A stretch of DNA of 5,559 nt, from assembly GCA_964505325.1 (NCBI GenBank), contig CAZDHT010000312.1, positions 1 to 5,559 on the forward strand, given 5' to 3'. The stretch comes from CAZDHT01 sp964505325 (lineage in GTDB: Bacteria > Planctomycetota > PUPC01). Positions 5,508-5,559 of the stretch are shown piece after piece. How positions within the stretch are numbered: the stretch's first letter is position 1; every line of letters starts with the position of its first letter. A program made the translations under genes and the position numbers. The notes under the pieces are model-generated. The model was not told where the DNA came from. It was given only the letters and a program-made list of their open reading frames with translations, and did no database searches.

Positions 5508-5559
5508 GCGTCTCTTCGGCGTTCGAAATGGCGGCTGCGCGGGGAATCGATGGAAGCCC

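Noticed and set aside
5528..5559. ATG codons at 5528 and 5550 open to the right edge, the second with GGGGAA upstream, as a possible divergent gene start
   Set aside because: At most ten codons are visible and no conserved residues can be judged. The tail of an upstream gene on the - strand is equally possible.

Overview
The window is a GC-rich, densely coded stretch of bacterial chromosome. It holds five genes on the + strand, one convergent gene on the - strand, and almost no intergenic space. A Sec-type signal peptide, an O-antigen ligase/polymerase-like membrane protein and a TatA protein point to a diderm (Gram-negative-type) bacterium. The phylum cannot be fixed from sequence reading alone. 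Planctomycetota or a similar GC-rich phylum is a tentative guess, based on the feel of the TatA and PurM sequences and a PEP-CTERM-like tail.

Layout. Positions 3-1112: the C-terminal part of a multi-pass O-antigen ligase/Wzy-like protein, cut by the window's left edge. Positions 1157-2188: argC (arginine biosynthesis), overlapping by 1 nt with 2188-3249: purM (purine biosynthesis). After 27 nt comes 3277-3909: trpF (tryptophan biosynthesis), overlapping by 4 nt (ATGA) with 3906-5195: an extracellular sugar-type solute-binding protein (SBP). Eight nt further on, a small tatA runs in the opposite direction (5419 to 5204). It has its own good sigma70-type promoter (TTGACA-17-TAGACT on the - strand, 5479-5507) and a strong ribosome binding site.

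How the genes fit together. The overlaps and short gaps make argC-purM-trpF-SBP look like one co-transcribed, largely translationally coupled block of unrelated biosynthetic steps ending in a transport-type binding protein. No permease or ATPase accompanies the SBP within the window. Instead of the family's usual terminal helix it ends in a VPEP motif, one hydrophobic segment and an Arg-rich tail, so it is probably membrane-anchored or processed by a sorting enzyme. TatA is an independent unit. Its stop codon faces the SBP's stop, and a possible terminator hairpin for the + strand overlaps both coding ends.

The most interesting features are the SBP tail and its coupling to trpF. Smaller points are the altered His motif in the ligase-like protein, family-motif substitutions in ArgC and PurM, and a repeat in the tatA leader that duplicates the Shine-Dalgarno region. 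I see no RNA genes, CRISPR arrays or mobile elements.
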